From positions 1-64,000 of the forward strand of contig MU657206.1 in NCBI GenBank assembly GCA_026770575.1: 64,000 nucleotides of DNA, written 5' to 3'. Position numbers and translations under genes: made by a program. Within the stretch, counting starts at the first letter, position 1. The number at the start of each line of letters is the position of its first letter. The stretch is from Pelagophyceae sp. CCMP2097. Its lineage: Eukaryota; Sar; Pelagophyceae. Below the pieces are notes generated by a model. It saw only the letters and a list, made by a program, of their open reading frames with translations, did no database searches and was not told the origin of the DNA. Shown here one piece after another: positions 11,061 to 20,293 of this stretch.

Positions 11061-11237
11061 GGAATTCCTAATAATATCCTGATAAAACAAAATTTAATAT
11101 CATAAATCATCCTAGAGTTAAACACACACACACAGAATATTTTGTCAAAGACTTTCGGGAATACTCGCAACTCAACGACGTGCACGCGCTCGACGCTGAG
11201 GCGACGTTACAAGATTGCTTAGACCAAACCGGTGACC

Positions 11238-14104
11238 ATGAACAAGACTGCTATGTACGAGACTGACAGCCCGGTGGCGAGCGAAAAGTCGTGGCGGCTG
11301 CGCCAGCTTCAGCCGATCACCGATGGGGAGCGCGCGATGTGTTGCGTCCGAGCCCAGAGTCGCACATCATGCACACAAACGACGGGTGAACGAGCCTGTG
11401 CCGCCTTGAGTGGCGCGCTAGGTGGGATCGACGTGCATCGTCACGGCGGTGCTCGTCGCGCTTGCGCTCTACACGAGCACCGACCTCTTCGTCTGGCAGA
11501 GCGGCGGGAACAACAACAGGGCGTCCGGCAACGCGACGATGAACCTGACGGCGTTGTTGAACTCGTCGTTCTCGTCGGGGAGCGACGATGCTGGGGTGAA
11601 CGGCAGCACTGACGGCGCGCCGTCGCTGTCTCCTGTTCCCGGGCCGACGGCGCTGCCGACCTACGCGCCGACGACGCTGCAGCCGACGTACTTCCCGACG
11701 TACGTGCCGACGCCGGGTCCGACGACTGCGGTCCCTTCGTTTGCGCCGACGGGGGACAATTGGTTCTGTTGCTTCGAGTCGTCGAGCTGCGGGACGTGCC
11801 GCAACCTGTTCACGCCCGGCGGCGGCCAGCCGTGGTGCGCCCCTCCTCCTGCGCGCATGCGCGCGAAAGCCCGGACCACGCGGGCTCCGCAGGTGCAACG
11901 CCGAGAAGCGCAACTGCGAAGGCTTCTGCGAAGGCACATGGTGCGCCGCACGGTGCACGCCGCACGAAGCCGCAGCGCCACAAGTCGCGCTAGGTGCATG
12001 GGCCCCTCTCCGGCACCGACGTCGGAGCCGGCGCCGACGGTGCGCGCCTTGCGACGCGGCGCGCGTTTCCCCTGACCGAGTCGTCGATGCGTGCGCATTA
12101 GACGGTGTACGCTCCGAGCCCTATGCCGACGACGAAGGCGCCGTTCTCCGAGCCGACGTTTTCCCCCTCTATCAGCCCGGATGCGTTTTGCTGCTTTGGG
12201 ATGGAGGCGACGTCCAAGAGCGCGTGCAACACGTGTGCCAACCAAGTCAAGCAAGACGACGACACGTGGTGCGCACTCGTTGGACCCGCGCGCCCCGGTG
12301 CGGCAGAGCGCGTCGTTTCAGGTGCTCTGGCGGTAAAGCCAACTGCGAAGAAGTCTGCGGCGGCTCGTGGTGCGTCGACTGTCGACTCGAATCCTGCGCT
12401 TTGCCTCGCGACGCGCGAGGCCGCGTGGATGCCAGGTGCGCCGGCGAGGACTCGTCGCCGACGCCGCAGGTCGGAAGGCAGCGTCCTTATCGCTTTGGGG
12501 CTGGGCGCGCGCGTGCCCTTTTGCGGCGCGCCGCGACTCTGCGCTTCCTTAGACGCCAACCGCGCCGACGCCGCGCCCGTCGTTCCGATCGACGTCCAAC
12601 CCCGTGGCGCCGCCGACTGGGCCGGCGCCGCCGACGCCGCGGCCGACGCTGCGGTCGACGCCGCCGCCGACGCCAAAAAATGCCGGCGCGCCGACGGCCA
12701 AGCCGACGCCGTTCGTCGCGGCGGCGACGCCCGCGCCGTCGGCGGCACCGACTGCGTGGACGCCCGTCAGTGCGTACGGCGCGCTCAGCGTCGTCGGCTC
12801 TGCGATCGTGAGCGCGAAGACGGGCAACGCGGTGCAGCTCCGCGGCATGGCGCTGTCGGACACGGCGCTCGACGGCAACGACGCGTTCTACGACGCGCTA
12901 GTCGTACAACGCCTCGCCAGCGACTGGGCCTGTACGAGACCTTTCGACGCCGCGGCGTCCTGCCCCGTCAAACGAACCGGCGACGCTCTGACGACGCGTC
13001 CTTCTCCGACGAGACGCTCTTGTAGGCAACGTTGTGCGCTGCACGATGAGCGTCGAGCAAACCGCAGGTGCGCGCTCGCGAGCCGAGCGACGTTTCAATA
13101 GCACGTCGACGCGTCGACTAGGCTACCTGAGCAGCGCCACGGCCAACGCCGCGCGCGTGCAACGCGTCGTCGAGGCGTGCATCGACGTCGGCCTGTCTTC
13201 AACGGAGCGGCGTCTTTGTGGTCCCTTTGCGTCGTCTTCCTTTTTGGCGTGTCACGAGCGCGCGTCCGCCAGGTACGTCGTAATCGCGTGGCAGTCGAGC
13301 AAGGCCGAGGCGTACACCGCCGAGGCGGCGGCGTTCTTCGGCGAGATGGCGGAACTGTACAAGGATCGTCCCAACGTGCTCTTTGAGGTTTACGGCAGGC
13401 CCATCGTCTCGACGTGGGCCGGGGCCATCAAACCGTGAGCTTCTCCTTTGTTCGTCGCACCGCCGGCGAGCCGCGCTTCCGCGCGTCACTGGCCCCCGCA
13501 GCTACGCCGAGACTGTCATTGACTCGATTCGCGGCGCGGGCGCGGAGAACGTCGTTCTCGTCGGGTCGCGCATCTTCTGCCAGCGCGTCGACGAGGCGGC
13601 GGCGGACCCGATTCTGCGCAGCAACGTCGCCTACACGCTGCACTTTGACGCGGCCTCGCACAAGCAGTCGCTCCGGCTCGCGGCGCAAAAGGCGAGGCGC
13701 CTGAAAAGAGGCTCCCACGCCGATTGCGCGGGCCCCGCGCCGGCGCTCGCGGGTCACCGCCGATGCGCAGGCGCTCGACGGCGGCATCGCGCTCTTTGTG
13801 ACGCAGTGGACTGCGATCCAGGCCAACGGGGGCGGCGTCGTCGATTCGGCCGAGGCGGCGCTCTGGCGCACCTTCCTCGACGCAAACGCAATCTCGCACT
13901 GCGCGTCACGGCGTCCGGCGCCGCAGCGGGGTATGGAACACGCGACCGTCGCGCGTAGGTAACTGGGCGTTTGCGGACAGTGACGACAACGCGGCCGCGC
14001 TGCGTCCGGGCACGGCGGCAGCCGGACCCTGGGCTGTCGCCGACATGACTGATTCGGGCTTGCTTGCTCGAGACGGGCTGCTCTCGTACCCCCCAAAGAC
14101 TTAA
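11238..14104 (+). CDS. membrane-anchored GH5-like protein with Cys-rich modules, probably inactive
   Basis: A short cytoplasmic N-terminus (exon 11238-11345) precedes a signal anchor, STCIVTAVLVALALYTS (exon from 11422). A Thr/Pro-rich stalk (PTYAPTTLQPTYFPTYVPTP) follows. Then come at least two Cys/Trp modules: WFCCFESSSCGTC...NCEGFCEGTWC and FCCFGMEATSKSACNTC...NCEEVCGGSWC. A second Pro-rich linker leads to a GH5 cellulase fold from about 12760 (VQLRGMAL, NVVRCTMSVEQ, YVVIAWQSS, NVLFEVYGRP, NVAYTLHFDAASH, ALFVTQW, ISHCNWAFAD, SGLLARDGLLSY). Sites where GH5 enzymes carry catalytic Glu read GRP instead of NEP and TQWT instead of TEWG, so hydrolysis is unlikely and sugar binding is more plausible. 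The introns at 13692-13770 and 13901-13958 appear to be GC-AG. The protein would face the Golgi lumen or cell exterior. Confidence 0.75.
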
Positions 14105-14469
14105 ACATGAGACCACTGCCGAGCTGGCCAGGCTTACATTCCTTCTTGCCCCCGATACCCCACCATGAGGTATGAGAGCATCATCCAAGGGTATATATAT
14201 CCCCTTGATAACGGGTTCTGTGTCTTAAAGTTGTTGTTTCTTCTACTCTGCTCTCGGCACATTTGGGGCTCTGGGGGCGGGCCCGGCTCACCCCGAGACT
14301 CGGAATTCGGAAGGGCCCGTGTTTTCAGCGATTTCCGGTGCCAAGAAGAATTCCAGCGGTCCGAGACGACCTTTCTGCGGTCGGATTTTGGGCGTTCTTT
14401 ACAGCGGTAACCCCCCTCCTCCTTCGCAAGCCCCCCCGGCGTCCTCGCAAGCGTCCGCGCGTCTCCCGC
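14105..14469. other. intergenic spacer
   Basis: No gene or clear repeat was seen beyond a TATATATA-containing short palindrome near 14189-14205. It separates two plus-strand genes, so it should hold the promoter of the downstream one, but no specific element could be assigned. Confidence 0.4.
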
Positions 14470-15252
14470 ATGTGGCGCCGCATGACATCCACCGGCGGCG
14501 CCTCGCTGAAGGACCTGGCGGCGCGGCAGGACCGGCAGGACCAGCTCAAGCAGGACCAGCTCTCGGAGCCGGCGACGCCGCGGACGCCGCGGACGCCGCG
14601 GACGCCCAAGACGCCGCGCGTCTCGCTCGGCGCGTCGCCGCCTGGCCGGCCCTCCAAGGTCCAAGTCGTGCAGGTCGTCGTCGAGTCCGCGTCGGCGGGC
14701 AAGACTGGCGCGCCCCTCGACGACGAACAGATCGAGCGGCCGTCGCTCACGCGAGCCGACCTTCTCGGCGCGCGGCCGGGCCACTTCGACCGCACGCACT
14801 CGTCCAAGGCGGGCGGCGTAAACAAAGTCGTCACCATCTTCCTCCCCGGCGAATGCGCCGCCGACGCGGCGCCCCCGCGGCGTGGCGCCCGGCCGCGCGG
14901 GTCCATCACCTGCGCGTCCGCGGCGCCGGCCCGGCGCGTCTCGCTCGACGTGGGCGTGGAGAACCGCTCGGCGCTGCAGCGGTCTTCGTCGAGCAACTCG
15001 AGCGAGGTGTACACGCCGACTGCGCAGTCAAAGTACTCGCCCGCGACGCCGCGCGAAAAGGCCCTCGAGGCCCGCCTCGAGGCCCTCGAGGCGAAGCTGG
15101 CCCGGGCCAGCGAGGCCGCCGCGGCCGCGCCCGGCGACGGAGCCGCCGAGCTCGCCGCCGCCGCAAACGCCGCCGCCGAGGCCGCCGGAGCCGCCGCCGC
15201 CGCCGCCGCCGCCGCGCTCGAGGCGCCCGCGCACCCCGCCATCGCCGCGTGA
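14470..15252 (+). CDS. Ser/Thr-Pro-rich protein with C-terminal coiled coil
   Basis: This single open frame of 260 residues starts MWRRMTSTGGASLKDLA. It has a charged QDRQDQLKQDQL helix, a run of TPR repeats (RTPRTPRTPKTPR) typical of proline-directed kinase targets, and a serine-rich middle (SSSSNSSEVYTPT). It ends in a heptad-like Ala/Glu/Leu helix (EKALEARLEALEAKLARA) that runs into poly-alanine. I do not recognise the family. The lack of stops on both strands is partly due to GC richness, but the ordered TPR repeats and coiled coil favour this frame. Confidence 0.5.
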   Translation: MWRRMTSTGGASLKDLAARQDRQDQLKQDQLSEPATPRTPRTPRTPKTPRVSLGASPPGRPSKVQVVQVVVESASAGKTGAPLDDEQIERPSLTRADLLGARPGHFDRTHSSKAGGVNKVVTIFLPGECAADAAPPRRGARPRGSITCASAAPARRVSLDVGVENRSALQRSSSSNSSEVYTPTAQSKYSPATPREKALEARLEALEAKLARASEAAAAAPGDGAAELAAAANAAAEAAGAAAAAAAAALEAPAHPAIAA

Positions 15253-15486
15253 CACGCAACGCCACAACGCCGTCGTCGGACACGTACGCCGGCGGGATTT
15301 TGACCCTTTATCATAACGCGACCCCTTTTCGGCGAGTGTTCAAGAAATCATCCGAGTCCATCGACGTCGCGACGCGACCTCGGGCGGCCGCGGGTCACCA
15401 GTGTTCTCCCTCAGCTGGCTCCTTGGCACCGGGGCCGGAGTTCCCTTTTGCCCAAGGAGCGTCCTGCGGTCCTCTCCGCAGCTCAA

Positions 15487-16548
15487 ATGGCAAAGGCGCA
15501 GAGCCTCTTTCGCGATTGGCTGGACGTGGTCCTCAGCGGGGACGCGGCCGTGAACGCGCTGCTCCTGGTCCTGAGCGGCGTCGTGCCGCTCCTATTGCCG
15601 TTACACACCCAAGACACGCCGACGGTGGCCGACGGCGGCGCGCCCTACCTCCGCGCGGGCTTCCTCGCGAGCCGGCAGCCACAGTGCGTTCGTGGCGCCG
15701 CCGCACCTTTGGCGACCGGGCGTTTCCTAGGCAGCAGATCGTGCCGACGCCGGCGCTCGGGGCGATGATCGTCGTCGTTTCGGCGGTCGTCCAGCTCGGC
15801 CTGAGCCGTGCCGACGCTGTTGAGCAGCGGCGCGCGGCCATCGCGGCAAGGCTCTTCGGCCTCGCCGCCGCCGTCTCGGTGTGCCGCGCGACGACGGAGT
15901 GCCTCAAGCTCTACGTCGGCTACTGGCGGCCGTACTTTTACGACGTCTGCACCCTCGACGCCCAGACCGGCGCTTGCGTGAGTTTGCGCTCCGAGGAGCG
16001 CGGCCTCCTCCTTCTCGGTGTGCCCCCGTCAGGACGGCCCCGACGACGACGCTCTGTCAGGACGGTGCCGACGACGACGCGTTCAAGTCTTTTCCGTCCG
16101 GCCACGCCTCTCTCTCCATGGTGGCCCTCTTTCACGCGTCTTTGTGCCTCGCCGCCGCGTGCCGCTGCGGCGCGCCGAAACGTATCGGCCGAGGCCGCTG
16201 CAGCGCCGACGTCGGCGGCATCATCCTGTCAGTCCGGCCTGGCCCGCGGCGGCCAAATCTCACGAGCCTGAGGCCACGTCAAAAACTAGGATGGCGGCCT
16301 TCGCGCCGGCGTTCCTCGCATTGTGGGTCGCGGCCACGCGCGTCCGCGAGCACGATCATCACCCCGCAGATATTGTTGGCGGCGCCTTGCTCGGCGCCTC
16401 GACGGCGGCGCTCTTCTACTACCGGTACTTTCCGTCGATTTTCCACGCGGACGCGCCCGTCGTGCTGCAGCCCTTCCGCGCCGCCGGCGACGACGACGAC
16501 CAGCGCCGCGCGCTCCGCACAAACGAAGACGAATCCGAAAGCATCTAG
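15487..16548 (+). CDS. PAP2-type lipid phosphate phosphatase
   Basis: Multi-pass membrane phosphatase of the PAP2 superfamily. The three catalytic blocks are present in order: KLYVGYWRP (KX6RP), SFPSGHAS (PSGH) and TRVREHDHHPAD (the SRX5HX3D motif, with Thr in place of Ser). Hydrophobic segments lie at VNALLLVLSGVVPLLLPL, ALGAMIVVVSAVVQLGL and AAFAPAFLALWVAA. Exons fit as 15487-15683, 15731-15978 or so, about 16063-16180, and 16290-16548, with donors GTGCGTTC, GTGAGT and GTATCG. The family dephosphorylates phosphatidate and related lipid phosphates. The C-terminus is acidic (DDDDQRRALRTNEDESESI). The start ATG at 15487 precedes a conserved-looking amphipathic helix. Confidence 0.8.
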
Positions 16549-16613
16549 ACCCGCCGCGTTGGGGCATGTTTTAAAGGGTTGCGCGCTTGCGCGCGCTCGC
16601 GGTCCATTGGCGC

Positions 16614-17997
16614 TCAGTGGCGGCGCCTGATCGGCGCCGTGGTCGAGGGCGGCGCGTCGACGCCGATGTCGGCGAGCCATCTTGCGAATTTCTCCGGCCA
16701 CGAGCAGACTTCGTCGTGCGGCGCGTACGGCCCCATCTGGCACAGGCCAAAGCCGTGGCCGCCGACGGGGTCAACCTCGAGGCGCGACGATGAGACGCCG
16801 TTTGCGAGGAGCGCCTCAAAGTAGAGGACGGAGTTTTGAAACGGCGCCGTTTCGTCGTCGGCGGCGTGCGTCAAAAACGCCGCCGGTGTCTTTTGCGTCA
16901 CGTTGAACTCGGTGCCGAGCGCATCCGCGCGCGCAGAGTTGCCGGCGGCGAGCGTCCACGGGTACGACATGAAGACAAAGTCCGGCCGCGCGGACAACGC
17001 GTCCGCGGCGTCCGTGGCGGCGTAGAGCTTGTCATCGTACGCGCTCGAGAGATGCGCGGCGAGGTGGCCACCGGCGGAGAACCCGCCGAACCCCACGGCG
17101 CCGACTTTGTTGGCAAAGTCTCTGCGCACGACGCGCACGGCTCTTTGGGCGTCCTGCAACGGCGCCCACCACACGGGCAGCCCGGCGACCGCGGGCCGTG
17201 CGGGGACGCGGTACTTCAAAACGAAGGCGTGGAAACCCAGAGCGTTGAGCCGTTTGGCCACGTCGTAGCCCTCCTTGTCCACTGCGAGTTTCGAATAACC
17301 ACCGCCCGGCGCGATGACGACGGCTGGCCGCTTTTCGTTGCCGGAAACGAGAAAGGGCGTCAGCGTCGGCACGGAGACGTTCCATACCTTGCGCGCCTTC
17401 CTCTGGCTGTTCCACACCGCTTCCTCGGCGCCGGGCCAGCCGGCCACCTCGCCCGGTGCCGACGCCGCAAAGAGCCGGACTACCGTCGCGTCGGCCGTCG
17501 CGTTGGAGGCAGCCGCGGGGCCCGTCGCGTTGGCGGGCGGGGCGCGGCCGACGAGGAAGTGCGCCAACGCCGCGGTCGAGTCGAGCGCCGCCGCGGCCGC
17601 GTCCCGCGCCAGCGACGCCAGCGCCGTCTTGGCCGCCGCCGCGTGCTCCGCGGCGGCGGCGGCCGCGGCGGCGGCCGCCGCCGCGACGTCGGCCGACACG
17701 CGCGCCGCGCGCGCCGCCGTCGCCTCGTCGCGCGCCTATTCAGGACTCGTCATGACACGCGTTTCGACAACGGCCACGACGTCTTGCGCCCCTCGGATGT
17801 CGCCCGGTGCGACAGGGACGGTTTGGGTTGGACTGGGTTGCTTTCTATAGGTAGTAACTCGAAACTGGATTGGAAACTCCGACGCAGCCGCGCACCAGGG
17901 CCTCGGCTTCCTCTATCGGAATGAACTCGACCTCCTCGATGCAGCAGGCCAGCGCGAACGCCGAAACGACGCACAGCAGCGACGACGAGACGCGCAT
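16614..17997 (-). CDS. secreted alpha/beta hydrolase, acetyl-esterase-like
   Basis: Exon 1 (17997-17878) encodes a signal peptide, MRVSSSLLCVVSAFALACC, and joins exon 2 (17735-16614) in frame. After an Ala-rich helical region the esterase/lipase fold shows an oxyanion-type APGGGYS, the nucleophile elbow GFSAGGH, an Asp in HAADDETAPF and a His in VGGHGFG, so a complete Ser-Asp-His triad is visible. The spacing resembles acetylxylan-esterase or BD-FAE-like carbohydrate esterases, which would deacetylate polysaccharides. The exact substrate is inferred. It is transcribed away from the neighbouring dipeptidase gene across about 290 bp. Confidence 0.78.
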
Positions 17998-18284
17998 TGT
18001 GGCGAGTGCGGCGGCTCTAGGGCGCGCGCAGAGCAAAGCTTGTTGCGATTAACTGATTTTCTCACTGGCGGCCAGAAAGCACAGCCAGGCACTGGCAGGA
18101 ATTTGGCAGGCTTGAGTTTCGGCGGGTTAGCAGGTTTCAGCGATCGCTCAAACACAGCGAGCGCGAGTCACCGAGACTGGCCCAGTCCCCGGGGCCTGGC
18201 TTAACCTTTCACCAAAAGAGAAAACCTGGCACCACGGCGTCGTCTTCTTCGAGGGCGTTGAGGGAGGCCACACCGGCGCACCCC
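17998..18284. promoter_or_regulatory. divergent intergenic region
   Basis: This 287-bp gap lies between the start of the minus-strand hydrolase and the plus-strand dipeptidase, so it must carry both promoters. It holds a GCCAGGCACTGGCAGGAATTTGGC region with small inverted repeats. No TATA box or named motif can be supported. Confidence 0.35.
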
Positions 18285-20114
18285 ATGGCGACGAACGGCG
18301 CCGCCGCCGCGCCGCCGCCACGCAGCCGCCCGTGCGTCGCCGTCTAACCACTGGTCGCCGTCTTTGGCGCTGGGTCATCCGGGAAGCGTCGGATGCGTTG
18401 TGGCCAGAGTTCCAGCTCGGGTTGGTCGGGGCGGCGGGCGCGCCCGGGCGTGACCAATTCGTAGGCGGACCTGGGCCCCGTGTTTGCGTACCTCGAGGCG
18501 CACGAAGAAATTTATGTGCAACGCCTGAAAGAGGCGGTGGCTATCCGCAGCGTCAGCGCGTGGGTCGACCACCGCCCGCAGATCCTCGTCATGTTGGAGT
18601 GGGCCCAAGCCTGGGCCGTGAAGCTCGGCGCCTCGGAAGCCAGGCTCGTGCACAACCCTCTGCTGGCGACGGACGCCACTTTACCGCCCATGCTGCTCGT
18701 GACGTTCGACGCCGAGTGCGCCGACGCGCACCTGGCCAGGACGGTCTGCGCCTACGGCCACCTCGACGTGCAGCCGGCGCGCTTAGAGGATGGCTGGGAC
18801 TCGGAGCCCTTTGATCTGACGAAAGTGGATGGCAAGCTTTACGGCCGAGGGGCTTCAGATGACAAAGGGCCGGCTTTAAGCTGGTTATGGGCAGTCGAGG
18901 CGCACCGCGAATTGAAGTTATCGCTGCCGGTGAAGCTCCAACTTTAGTTCGAAGGCATGGAGGAGTACGGTTCCGAAGGGTTACCCGAGTTTGTGAAGCG
19001 CGAGGCTGTGAAGGGCGGGTGGCTGACAGACGCCGACCATTTTGTAATCTCCGACAACCAGTGGCTCTCCCGCACGACGCCCTGTTTGACGTACGGCCTG
19101 CGAGGTGTGGCTTATTTCGTCGTGCAAGTGGAAGGCGGCGCGACGGATTTACATTCCGGCGTCTACGGCGGTTCCGTCCACGAGCCCCTAAACGACCTCG
19201 TCCACCTCTTGGCCACGCTGCGCGAGCCGGTGGGCAAAGGCGGCAAGATGCACCACGAGCGCATCCGCGTGGAGAGGATCTTGAACGGCAATGCGCCTGT
19301 CACTGATGAAGAACGCAAGCTCTACTCGACTTTGGATTTCGACGTCAAATCTTACAAAGTCGGCGACGTCAAGGGCCACTCGTTAGAGTCGCCGGACGCG
19401 GATTCGGTCCTCATGGCGCGGTGGCGCTGGCCCACGCTGTCTATCCACGGCGTGGAGGTGCGTTAGGGTTGGGAATCTCCAAGAGATAGGAATCTCCAAA
19501 CGCCCTTTTCAATAGAAACTCCCATCTCACTATCAGGATAGGGCGTCTTTTCCGACACCGGCGCGAAAACGGTTATCCCCGGCTGCGTCAAGGGCAAGTT
19601 CAGCATCCGCTTGGTGCCGGGCATGGAGCCGGACGCAGTGATCAAGCTCGTCAAGGCGCATTTGGAGAAAGAGTGGCGCGACACAATCGGGTCGCCTCTC
19701 AAGCTTTCAGTCGAGTGCCTCCACGGCGGCCCGGCCTGGCTCTCTCGTACCGATCACCCGAACTACGTGGTCGCCGCGAAGGCGGTGGAGCACGTTTATG
19801 GGCGACCGCCAGACTTTACGCGCGAGGGCAGTTATATTCCCGTGGCAAACTGGCTGAGTGACGCCACCCAGATGAACGTTGTCCTCCTCTACACGTCGGC
19901 CTGCGACGACGGCGCGCACGCTCAGAACGAAAAGTACAACCGCGCCAATTTAGTGAACGGCATCAAGACTCTGGCTGCCTACCTCCACGAGATTTCGGCC
20001 CTCGTCGGCCCGCGGCCGTCGCTCTGCCGCTGCGACCCGCCCACCGAGGCGGAGCTGAACATGCCCGGGGCCTTTGCGTTTGCGAAGGGGTTTAAGTGCA
20101 GGTGCGAAATATAG
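18285..20114 (+). CDS. M20 family cytosolic dipeptidase (CNDP-like) with in-frame TAG
   Basis: Exons fit as 18285-18335, 18465-19457 and 19542-20114. The product follows CNDP2/carnosinase-type metallopeptidases throughout: YGHLDVQP (metal His), DGWDSEPF, GRGASDDKG, EGMEE (general base and metal Glu), TYGLRGVAYF, DLHSGVYGGSVHEP, DDGAHAQNEKYNR. It would hydrolyse Xaa-amino-acid dipeptides with two metal ions. An in-frame TAG at 18945-18947 falls immediately before FEGMEEYGSEGL, where homologues read through without a break. No intron of acceptable length removes it in frame. The gene may be a recent pseudogene, carry an assembly error, or depend on readthrough. The Ser usual after EGMEE is Tyr. 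Confidence 0.8.
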
Positions 20115-20293
20115 CCAGCCTTTGCGACGCCCCTCGAAACCTGAATCGTGACAAGTTCCGATTCACCATGCTCGATTCGCCACATCTTGGATCAAGTGGT
20201 TTCCTTGCACTCGATTCACCACATCGATTCACCCCTCGGGGGAGTCCGGGCTGAAGTCTTCCTTTGTCCTCGCGGTTACGGATTTCCTGGGCG

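Larger units (their letters stand above)
9603..11237. other. intergenic, repeat-bearing, no convincing gene
   Basis: Only tandem repeats (9895-10065) and a SINE-like copy (10735-11060) stand out. Short reading frames at 10083-10355 (minus) and 10183-10494 (plus) show no recognisable domain, and their codon use does not resemble the neighbouring genes. Confidence 0.6.

Noticed and set aside
14319..16271. 650-residue plus-strand open frame
   Set aside because: It crosses two real genes out of frame, is Arg-rich throughout, and contains no motif until it enters the PAP2 exon in frame by chance. It is a GC-driven shadow apart from that exon.
18945..18947. Selenocysteine in the M20 dipeptidase
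   Set aside because: The stop codon is TAG, not TGA, and no SECIS is suggested downstream.
18930..18947. Tiny intron removing the TAG in the M20 gene
   Set aside because: An in-frame GT...AG here would be 18 nt, too short for a spliceosome, and longer choices delete a conserved strand or break the frame.
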